Shown here in pieces: positions 1 to 5,254 of a stretch of 7,504 bases of DNA. This DNA is from an uncultured Ruminococcus sp. (GTDB taxonomy: Bacteria > Bacillota > Clostridia > Oscillospirales > Ruminococcaceae), in contig CAMHUJ010000073.1 of NCBI GenBank assembly GCA_946188175.1, positions 1 through 7,504 of the forward strand. Direction: 5' to 3'. The notes under the pieces are model-generated. The model made no database searches and had not been told where the DNA came from. It saw nothing but the letters and a program-made list of their open reading frames with translations. The translations under genes were made by a program, and so were the position numbers. Every line of letters starts with the position of its first letter. Position 1 is the stretch's first letter.

Positions 1-30
1 CAGCGCCCCGCGGGGCGCTGCGTATTTTTG
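1..30 (+). terminator. Palindromic intrinsic terminator of an upstream plus-strand gene
   Basis: Positions 1-20 are a perfect self-complementary palindrome of G+C-rich sequence (8-9 bp usable stem, 2-4 nt loop), followed after CGTA by a run of five T (25-29). This is the layout of a rho-independent terminator read on the plus strand, so it probably ends a gene lying left of the window. There is no T-run inside the window on the minus-strand side, so bidirectional action cannot be judged. Confidence 0.6.
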
Positions 31-82
31 GGGGACGTAAAATTAATATAATAACGTATTTTCGTGCGATTTAGAACTCTGG

Positions 83-268
83 TTAGTGTGATTTCCCGTG
101 TCCGGCATCGAGGACGATAACAGGGGACTGCGCGGCAGATACAGTCACGGCATCCGGTGCATTCTGCGCATTGCGCAATGCTGTGAGCTGCATCCCTGCC
201 GCGCTGACAGCGAGGATCCCGAAGAATAATGCACTTCCTGTCACGATCTTTCTGATTTCCGGTTTCAT
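83..268 (-). pseudogene. Truncated N-acetylmuramoyl-L-alanine amidase (CwlD/Amidase_3 type), N-terminal fragment
   Basis: Only 61 residues remain. There is a short basic N-terminus (MKPEIRK), a hydrophobic signal/anchor segment (about residues 8-28), a linker, and then VIVLDAGHG. That motif opens the Amidase_3 catalytic domain and carries its first zinc-binding histidine. In family members such as CwlD the domain continues for about 170 more residues with a Glu and a second His ligand; here a stop follows four codons after the motif. I saw no continuation in the other two minus-strand frames down to position 1, so this looks like a deletion or insertion breakpoint rather than a simple frameshift. 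ATG at 268 is preferred to the GTG at 277, because AGAGGTG lies 6-7 bases upstream of it. The family cleaves the amide bond between muramic acid and L-alanine in peptidoglycan; this fragment lacks most of the active site and should be inactive. Confidence 0.7.
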
Positions 269-329
269 ACATATCACCTCTGAGTTGCTTTTAGTAAAGG
301 TGTATGTTCGGGAACAGGGAAATATGACT

Positions 330-358
330 ATTCTAGAAGCTGATTGTTCCGGATAAAA
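330..358 (-). promoter_or_regulatory. Possible weak promoter of the truncated amidase
   Basis: Read on the minus strand, TAGAAT (330-335) is one base off the -10 consensus. A poor -35 (TTTTAT, 353-358) sits 17 bases upstream. It would give a leader of about 55 bases before the ATG at 268. Weak support. Confidence 0.3.
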
Positions 359-445
359 ATTTCAGAAAAGAGAGCGATTCGGAAACTCTCTAGTGCAATG
401 CAAAAGCATCGTAGATTCGTACTTTCTGACATGCTGTTTCCGAGG

Positions 446-482
446 CGTGTGCGATTTCGTGTGCAGTTTTCGTATGCGTCAA
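446..482. repeat. Three imperfect tandem 12-13 bp repeats
   Basis: Units are CGTGTGCGATTT (446-457), CGTGTGCAGTTTT (458-470) and CGTATGCGTCAA (471-482). The shared core is CGTxTGC at a 12-13 base period. This could be a protein-binding array (iteron-like or a recombinase arm site) or a decayed repeat. No partner protein is encoded nearby. Confidence 0.5.
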
Positions 483-508
483 ATAAGCAACGTCCCATAG
501 TAAAGCAT

Positions 509-532
509 CAGGCTCACCGCGAGGTGAGCCTG
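509..532. other. Perfect 10-bp hairpin with GCGA tetraloop
   Basis: CAGGCTCACC (509-518) pairs fully with GGTGAGCCTG (523-532) around GCGA, a GNRA tetraloop when transcribed from the plus strand. The nearest T-run (562-569, seven or more T) is 30 bases further on, so it is not a standard intrinsic terminator by itself, although it could end a plus-strand transcript together with that run. On the minus strand the loop would be TCGC, so the GNRA reading favours plus-strand RNA. Confidence 0.55.
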
Positions 533-590
533 TTACTCTGATATGTTAGCGGTTTACGCCTCTTTTTTTGTGTGATAGATTCATTCCCTA

Positions 591-619
591 TTGTGTTCTG
601 TATCTCCCTATGCTATAAT
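591..619 (+). promoter_or_regulatory. Probable sigma-A promoter (TTGTGT-N17-TATAAT, extended -10)
   Basis: TATAAT (614-619) matches consensus exactly and is preceded by TGC, giving an extended -10. TTGTGT (591-596) is a four-of-six -35 match at the ideal 17-base spacing. Expected transcription start is near 626, leading into the short reading frames and hairpin at 671-766. Confidence 0.6.
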
Positions 620-670
620 GAAGAAAAAAGCACCGTACAACTTTCAGGGGGAATGCAAAGAGATTGATCA

Positions 671-766
671 ATGCTTGGGGAGGGATATTATGAAAAGAGC
701 TCCGCAAGGGGTGAATTGCCGCACAGCGCCAAGAGGGGACGCCCTGCGATAGAGGACGTCCCCTAA
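671..766 (+). CDS. Possible small ORF(s) in two overlapping frames, unrecognised
   Basis: Two short frames follow the promoter at 591-619. One runs 671-766 (31 codons), starting 8 bases after AAAGAG. The other runs 690-752 (20 codons), starting 5 bases after the strong Shine-Dalgarno GGGGAGGG (677-684). The second frame is also open upstream to an ATG at 618, which overlaps the -10 box. After its TAG stop (750-752) it is open again to a TGA at 984-986 for 77 more codons, so it may be an amber-interrupted relic of a protein of about 120 residues. I recognise no family in any version. The case for translation rests on promoter and ribosome-binding-site placement only. Alternatives are a short untranslated RNA or a repeated element. 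Confidence 0.25.
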   Translation: MLGEGYYEKSSARGELPHSAKRGRPAIEDVP

Positions 767-779
767 AAAACACTTTTTC
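734..779 (+). other. Stable hairpin containing a stop codon, followed by A-tract and T-tract
   Basis: AGGGGACG (734-741) pairs with CGTCCCCT (757-764). After one C/A mismatch CCT (743-745) pairs with AGG (753-755), leaving a 7-base loop. AAAAAA then TTTTT (774-778) follow. The TAG of the frame 690-752 begins in the loop and runs into the inner stem. It could be a weak terminator of the 626-start transcript or the tip of a mobile-element-type palindrome; GGGGACG...CGTCCCC ends resemble REP-like palindromes, which is an inference by look only. Confidence 0.4.
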
Positions 780-986
780 GACAGGCTGAATGCCCCGCAT
801 TTCGTTGCTGTCAAGGAACACGTCGGCCAGGTCGATAGTCGAAAAGAGCTTAATGTGCAGAGAAAAAACAAAATGCCGATTAACCGCAATGATACAGATT
901 CCTTATTTTGTCGAAAACCTGTATTTATGTATTGGCTCAATCAACAGTTTGGTGCTGTAATCAAATTGCAAAATAATGTATTGTGA

Positions 987-1278
987 TCAAGCCTGCACAA
1001 AAAAATGTATTTACGGTATCCTGAATCCGCAAAACTCAATCTGCTGTTATGACCGATATTTGCCTAATTATAGCAAAAAATCAGTTGATTTTGGCTTAGA
1101 ATTTTCTTCACCCATCGGGTGAAAAAACTTAGGTTTCAAAAATGTTTAATTCTTAGCTATATGTAGCCTAAAATTGAATGTTTTTCAAGCGTGAACTTTG
1201 CGGAATCAGGGGTATGTCAAAACATAGATTATGTAAAGCACGAAATGTAAAATGTTAAGACACGGCTGCAATTTGTTA
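987..1278. other. AT-rich intergenic stretch without a gene
   Basis: No supported reading frame is present on either strand. Visible structure is limited to three items: a 7-bp hairpin TTCACCC-ATC-GGGTGAA at 1107-1123, flanked by T4 on the left and A5 on the right; a small GCTA/TAGC hairpin near 1164-1175; and the inverted repeat ACATA-GAT-TATGT at 1222-1234, about 45 bases upstream of the -35 box of the operon promoter. The last might be an operator, but its 5-bp arms are too short to be sure. Confidence 0.4.
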
Positions 1279-1307
1279 TTGACATTGGAAATACGGTATG
1301 CTATAAT
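1279..1307 (+). promoter_or_regulatory. Perfect consensus sigma-A promoter of the five-gene operon
   Basis: TTGACA (1279-1284), a 17-base spacer and TATAAT (1302-1307) match the housekeeping consensus at all 12 positions. TGC before the -10 adds an extended -10 element. Transcription should start near 1314, about 100 bases before the first gene. Such a strong promoter is usually held in check downstream; the leader terminator at 1349-1384 fits that. Confidence 0.85.
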
Positions 1308-1348
1308 ATGAGTAACTAACTGCGTGTTTTGTGCAACATGGGAAAGAC

Positions 1349-1384
1349 AATCCGGCGATCCGTTTGGAATTCGTCGGATTTTTT
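1349..1384 (+). terminator. Intrinsic terminator inside the operon leader (candidate attenuator)
   Basis: AATCCGGCGA (1349-1358) pairs with TCGTCGGATT (1371-1380), giving ten pairs including one G-U. Three further pairs (1359-1361 with 1366-1368) close a GTTT loop. Six T (1379-1384) follow directly. It lies between the consensus promoter and the first Shine-Dalgarno, so it should stop a share of transcripts after about 70 bases. I could not find an upstream segment that forms a convincing antiterminator, nor a known riboswitch core in the ~35 leader bases before the stem. Control could be partial constitutive termination or protein-dependent antitermination, or the product may be a short RNA in its own right. 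Confidence 0.65.
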
Positions 1385-1415
1385 GTAAATGCGCTGCCGA
1401 AAAGGAGATGATTCT

Positions 1416-2612
1416 ATGCGCAAAGCTCTGCTCCCGTTTTGTCTGACAGCACTGCTGCTGACCGGCTGCTCCAATCCGTATCAGCAAACAAAGACATCCG
1501 AGAAAGAACAGTATGCCTCACACAGCGTCAGCGTGATCGCACTTTCTGACGCTGCCAAAAAATCCGGCTCGCAGTTTTCTGTTGAGGATGTGCGGCTTCT
1601 GCAAAGTTTCCTGTTGACCAAGCCGACCGCGGCAGATCTCTCCGGAAAACCCTATGACCTTGACGACAACAGCGTATGGAACACCGCTGACCTGACACTG
1701 ATGCTGCGCTCGATCCTCGGCGATACGCTCAGCGATGATCTGCCAGTCGTGTTCATGACGAAAGACATCTCTCCGGAGGGACTGATGAACGCCTATCTCG
1801 CAATGGGATGGGAACCGCAGGGAAAGACGGCGGTCAAACTCTCGACCGGCGAGCCGCCTGCCAGCAATTATCTGCGGCCGGCACTCATCAAGGACGTCGT
1901 AAAGCATGTCAACGGCACGATCGTAGAATGCAACACAGCTTATGGCGGCAAGCGCACGGAAACGCAGATGCATTATCAGGTTGCCAAAGACCATGGATTT
2001 ACCGAGATTGCTGATGTGCAGATTCTAGATGAAAACGGCTCCATGTCCATTCCGATTCAGGGCGGGAGCGTGCTGAAACAGGATTATGTCGGCAAGGCAT
2101 TCGCCGATTACGACAGCTATCTTGTCCTGTCACATTTCAAGGGACACGCCATGGCGGGTTACGGCGGCGCGATCAAGAATATCTCGATCGGACTCGGCTC
2201 CTCGGAGGGCAAATGCTATATCCACACCGGCGGAAAGAGCCGGACAAGTATGTGGGGCGGCAATCAGACCGCATTTACCGAATCCATGGCGGAAGCCGGA
2301 AAGGGCGTCTGCGATTATCTGGACGGCGGTAAAAAGATTGCATTTGTCAACGTGATGAACCGGCTTTCCGTAGACTGCGACTGTGACGGCAATCCCGCAG
2401 AACCGGAAATGGCTGACATCGGCATCTTGTCCTCGCTTGACCCGGTCGCACTTGATCAGGCGTGCATTGATCTGGTCTACGAGCAGAAGAACGGCGACGG
2501 CAAATCTCTGGTACAGCGCATTGAGTCCAAGCAGGGGCTGCATACGCTGGAGCACGCCGCGGAGATCGGACTCGGCAGCAGGGAATACAAGCTGGTGATG
2601 CTGGATGAGTGA
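1416..2612 (+). CDS. Lipoprotein with dockerin-like module and DUF362 domain
   Basis: The protein has 398 residues. The start at 1416 is chosen because AAAGGAG (1401-1407) sits 8 bases upstream and it begins a classic lipoprotein signal (MRKALL, hydrophobic core, LLTGC with Cys18). An in-frame ATG at 1389 has no comparable site. Residues 54-102 resemble a type I dockerin: FSVEDVRLLQSFLL, then D81-x-D83-x-N85-x3-N89-x2-D92, which matches the calcium-loop spacing 1/3/5/9/12. The first loop has lost its acidic ligands. Residues from about 110 to the end are DUF362 (COG2768-like), with SHFKGHAMAGYGGAIKN (239-255), a CDCDGN motif (321-326) and DIGILSSLDPVALDQ (334-348). Many relatives carry two [4Fe-4S] ferredoxin motifs; none is present here. 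DUF362 has no settled biochemical role. Likely located on the outer face of the membrane, perhaps docked to a cohesin; that is inference. It overlaps the next gene by 8 bases. Confidence 0.85.
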   Translation: MRKALLPFCLTALLLTGCSNPYQQTKTSEKEQYASHSVSVIALSDAAKKSGSQFSVEDVRLLQSFLLTKPTAADLSGKPYDLDDNSVWNTADLTLMLRSILGDTLSDDLPVVFMTKDISPEGLMNAYLAMGWEPQGKTAVKLSTGEPPASNYLRPALIKDVVKHVNGTIVECNTAYGGKRTETQMHYQVAKDHGFTEIADVQILDENGSMSIPIQGGSVLKQDYVGKAFADYDSYLVLSHFKGHAMAGYGGAIKNISIGLGSSEGKCYIHTGGKSRTSMWGGNQTAFTESMAEAGKGVCDYLDGGKKIAFVNVMNRLSVDCDCDGNPAEPEMADIGILSSLDPVALDQACIDLVYEQKNGDGKSLVQRIESKQGLHTLEHAAEIGLGSREYKLVMLDE

Positions 2613-3522
2613 GCTCTTTGGAGTTCTGAAGCGGGAGTTCAATTATGTCGGATATTATTTCATCGTGCAGCTTCGGCAGATCCTGAAATACTGGATCCTC
2701 GGCATGGTTGCCGGTTCGGTGATCTCCGTATTTGTGAAGGACAAGATACACGGTGCAGTGCAGAAAATGGGTGCGCATAAGCTTGGCGTGTTCGGCATCG
2801 TGATCGCAAGTCTGCTGGGCATCGCATCGCCGCTTTGTATGTACGGCACGATTCCGCTGGCGGCGTCTTTTTCCAAAAAAGGCATTCGTGATGACTGGCT
2901 TGCTGCATTCATGATGAGCTCCATTCTGCTGAATCCGCAGCTGATCATTTACAGCATGGCGCTCGGCAAAGAGGTGCTGGCTGTCCGCATCATCACATGC
3001 TTTTTATGCGGCGTTGCATCCGGACTGATCCTGCGTTACGGCTTCAAAAAGAAGCAGTTTTTCAGTTTCGAGGGCTTTGAAGAGAAAAAAAGCCGCGATA
3101 CAGACCCGAATCTGTTTCTGCGGCTGCTGAAGAATATCGGCAGAAACTTTAAGGCGACCGGGCTGTATTTTCTGTTCGGCGTGCTGCTCTCGGCACTGTT
3201 TCAGCGGTATGTTCCGGCGGAAGGCTTTGCAAAGTTCTTCGGCGACGGGAACCGCGGCTTTGGCCTGCTCATGGCGGCGACCGTCGGCGTGCCGCTCTAT
3301 GCCTGCGGCGGCGGTACGATCCCCCTTTTGCAGCAGTGGCTGTATTCCGGCATGAGCGTCGGATCGGCGGCATCGTTCATGCTGACAGGCCCCGCAACGA
3401 AAATCACAAATCTCGGCGCACTGAAGATCGTGCTCGGCATCAAACACTTTATCCTGTATATTGCATACGTCATGATCTTCTCGCTGATCTGCGGATTCTG
3501 CGTCAATCTGATTTTTACATAG
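2605..3522 (+). CDS. COG0701 / ArsP-type (DUF318) permease
   Basis: The 305-residue membrane protein has about eight hydrophobic segments in two homologous halves. The repeats are easily seen: SPLCMYGTIPLAASFS (75-90) matches VPLYACGGGTIPLLQQ (229-244), each followed by an amphipathic stretch and a small-residue helix (FMMSSILLNP 102-111; FMLTGPATKI 258-267). Each half keeps one intramembrane Cys (Cys78, Cys234). A hydrophilic loop (148-172) separates them. This is the fold class of ArsP (export of trivalent organoarsenicals) and of the SO_0444 group suggested to move metals; the real substrate here is unknown. The ATG lies inside the previous gene with an 8-base overlap and only a weak Shine-Dalgarno, which suggests translational coupling. 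Its stop codon overlaps the next gene's ribosome binding site. Confidence 0.85.
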   Translation: MSELFGVLKREFNYVGYYFIVQLRQILKYWILGMVAGSVISVFVKDKIHGAVQKMGAHKLGVFGIVIASLLGIASPLCMYGTIPLAASFSKKGIRDDWLAAFMMSSILLNPQLIIYSMALGKEVLAVRIITCFLCGVASGLILRYGFKKKQFFSFEGFEEKKSRDTDPNLFLRLLKNIGRNFKATGLYFLFGVLLSALFQRYVPAEGFAKFFGDGNRGFGLLMAATVGVPLYACGGGTIPLLQQWLYSGMSVGSAASFMLTGPATKITNLGALKIVLGIKHFILYIAYVMIFSLICGFCVNLIFT

Positions 3523-3532
3523 GAGGGATACA

Positions 3533-4657
3533 ATGGGCGTTTATTTGGGAAAGGAAGTATTCAAGCTCGGCTTCGGACTGATGCGCCTGCCCAAACTGAA
3601 AGACGGCTCGATCGACATTGAGCAGACCGCTGAAATGGCAAACCGTTTTCTGGCGGCCGGCGGAACATACTTTGATACGGCACATTGCTACGACAACGGT
3701 GAATCCGAAAAAGCACTGCATGAAGCAATTATCAAGCGGCATCCGCGCGAGACTTTTACCATTGCGGACAAGCTCAACACATGGCAGGCACATGACGAAG
3801 CAAGCGCAAAGCAGCAGCTTCAAAACAGTCTGGAACGGACAGGTGCAGGCTACTTTGACTATTATCTGCTCCATGCTTTGCAGCGCGGAAACTATCGGAA
3901 ATACGAGGAATATCACCTCTGGGACTTTCTGAAAGAGCAGAAAGCAAAGGGTGTTCTGCGTCATATCGGCTTTTCGTTCCATGCCGACCCCGCTCTGCTT
4001 GATGAACTGCTGACCGCGCATCCGGAGGTCGATTTTATCCAGCTGCAAATCAATTACGCAGACTGGGAAAACCCGGGTGTCGCATCGCGGGAATGCTATG
4101 AGATTGCGCGGAAGCACGGGAAATCCCTGACCGTTATGGAGCCTGTCAAGGGCGGCGCGCTTGCTGATCCGCCGCAGGGTGTGCAGGATATTTTCCGCAG
4201 TGCTGATCTCGATGCGTCCATGGCGTCGTGGGCGATCCGCTATGTTGCATCCATGGACGGCATCATCACGGTGCTTTCCGGGATGTCAAACCTCACGCAG
4301 ATGGACGACAATCTTTCGTATATGCGTGATTTCAGGCCGTTGTCTGATGCAGAACAGAAGGTCATCGCCGCAGCACAGGCAGAGCTGACAAAGGATCATT
4401 CGATCAAGTGTACAGCGTGTCATTACTGTGTTGAGGGCTGCCCGATGTCAATCGCGATTCCGGAGATCTTCCGCGTGAAAAACGAGGAGGAGAAAAAGCC
4501 AAGCTGGGACGGCGGAAAACAGGCTTATGCGATTGCAACGCATGACAAGGGCAAAGCATCCGACTGTCTGGAATGCGGGCAGTGCGAAGGCGTATGTCCG
4601 CAGCATCTCCCGATCATTGAATTACTGAAAACCTGCACTTCCATGGAAGGCGAATAA
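3533..4657 (+). CDS. Aldo/keto reductase with C-terminal 2x[4Fe-4S] ferredoxin domain
   Basis: The protein has 374 residues. The N-terminal TIM barrel (about 8-270) has the whole aldo/keto reductase tetrad: Asp48 and Tyr53 in FDTAHCY, Lys80 in IADK, His114 in YYLLHA. The phosphate-binding end of the barrel is seen as TVLSGMSN (246-253). The C-terminal part has two CxxCxxCxxxCP motifs: Cys293/296/299/303 and Cys345/348/351/355, expected to hold two [4Fe-4S] clusters. The length and architecture match the COG1453 family, cytoplasmic oxidoreductases thought to pass electrons between a nicotinamide or other substrate and iron-sulfur partners; the substrate is unknown. The Shine-Dalgarno AGGAGGG (3521-3527) overlaps the stop codon of the permease and lies 5 bases before the ATG. 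It is the only evident soluble redox enzyme of the operon. Confidence 0.92.
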   Translation: MGVYLGKEVFKLGFGLMRLPKLKDGSIDIEQTAEMANRFLAAGGTYFDTAHCYDNGESEKALHEAIIKRHPRETFTIADKLNTWQAHDEASAKQQLQNSLERTGAGYFDYYLLHALQRGNYRKYEEYHLWDFLKEQKAKGVLRHIGFSFHADPALLDELLTAHPEVDFIQLQINYADWENPGVASRECYEIARKHGKSLTVMEPVKGGALADPPQGVQDIFRSADLDASMASWAIRYVASMDGIITVLSGMSNLTQMDDNLSYMRDFRPLSDAEQKVIAAAQAELTKDHSIKCTACHYCVEGCPMSIAIPEIFRVKNEEEKKPSWDGGKQAYAIATHDKGKASDCLECGQCEGVCPQHLPIIELLKTCTSMEGE

Positions 4658-4669
4658 GGAGGAAACACC

Positions 4670-5254
4670 ATGTTTGAGAATGCACTGACTATGAGAAATC
4701 TGTCCGTCCGGACAAAAATCACTTGCAAAACACTTGTGTCCGCAGGACTGATCGCGCTGGCGGTCATTCTGCCGCAGCTTGTGCATCTGGCACTCGGTCA
4801 GCCCGGCGGCGTCAAGTGGCTCCCGATGTATCTGCCGGTGCTGATCGGCGGCTGTCTGCTCGGCGCAAAATGGGGACTGGCAGTCGGTGTCCTCTCCCCG
4901 CTCGTCAGCTTCCTGATCACAACGGCCATGGGCAATCCGATGCCCGCTGCGCCGAGACTGCCGTTCATGATGGCAGAGCTTGCGGTCTTTGCGCTGGTTT
5001 CGGGCCTGTTTACGAAGAAGATCGCAGCGAACGGCCTGTGGGCGTTTCCTGCGGTGATCCTTGCGCAGATCTGCGGCAGAGCAGCATTTCTCTTGCTGGT
5101 CGCTGCAACGCAGAGCATGACGCAGTTCACGCCTGCAATGATCTGGGGACAGATCAAAACAGGCTTTGTCGGTCTTGCCGTGCAGGCTGTTCTCGTTCCG
5201 GTCATCATCATTGCGCTGAGAAAACTGCTGATCAAGGACAATGCCGATGCGTGA
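4670..5254 (+). CDS. ECF transporter S component (substrate-binding membrane subunit)
   Basis: The 194-residue protein has about six membrane segments: roughly 20-42, 51-66, 67-86, 98-114, 122-147 and 158-186. The stretch LPMYLPVLIGGCLLGAKWG (51-69), then GVLSPLVSF (73-81) and APRLPFMMAELAVF (94-107), is typical of S components of energy-coupling-factor importers, which bind vitamins or other micronutrients. The shared ECF ATPases and T subunit are not in the window, as expected for group II systems that borrow them from elsewhere. The ligand cannot be assigned from sequence; BioY-, ThiT- or folate-specific motifs are not obvious. The Shine-Dalgarno AAGGAGG (4656-4662) directly overlaps the stop of the reductase gene and lies 7 bases before ATG 4670. 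It overlaps the next gene by 8 bases. Confidence 0.85.
   Translation: MFENALTMRNLSVRTKITCKTLVSAGLIALAVILPQLVHLALGQPGGVKWLPMYLPVLIGGCLLGAKWGLAVGVLSPLVSFLITTAMGNPMPAAPRLPFMMAELAVFALVSGLFTKKIAANGLWAFPAVILAQICGRAAFLLLVAATQSMTQFTPAMIWGQIKTGFVGLAVQAVLVPVIIIALRKLLIKDNADA

Larger units (their letters stand above)
341..545. repeat. Possible non-coding repeated or relic element
   Basis: This stretch has no gene with a plausible start, yet it is structured. Hairpins lie at 369-391 (6 bp) and 398-409 (4 bp around AAAA), three imperfect tandem repeats at 446-482, and a 10-bp GNRA-capped hairpin at 509-532. On the minus strand 390-545 is open for 51 codons without any ATG or GTG start, and reads like protein (for example ALLWDVAYLTHTK and KTAHEIAHAS). 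This could be the tail of a degraded gene or a short interspersed element used by ruminococci. Copy number cannot be seen from one window, so 'repeat' is an inference. Confidence 0.35.

Noticed and set aside
344..541. 65-codon plus-strand frame
   Set aside because: It has no ribosome binding site, an Arg/Lys-rich odd composition, and crosses the tandem repeats and GNRA hairpin.
626..780. 6S, SRP, RNase P or T-box RNA
   Set aside because: The expected conserved cores (SRP GGAAG loop region, T-box GGTGG, RNase P GAGGAAAGTCC) are missing and the ends do not pair as in 6S RNA.
668..940. 90-codon minus-strand frame in the spacer
   Set aside because: It has low-information composition, no ribosome binding site at its start and no known motif. 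The plus-strand promoter and hairpin explain the region better.
1314..1385. Riboswitch in the operon leader
   Set aside because: Only about 35 bases precede the terminator stem, and none of the aptamer cores I could recall by eye (preQ1, fluoride, guanidine, ZTP and others) matches.
1338..1388. 16-codon leader peptide (ATG 1338) spanning the attenuator
   Set aside because: There is no Shine-Dalgarno before it and no run of a single amino acid codon, so classical translational attenuation is not supported.
1518..1994. 158-codon minus-strand frame
   Set aside because: It is a shadow of the DUF362 gene, with no start signal or recognisable domain.
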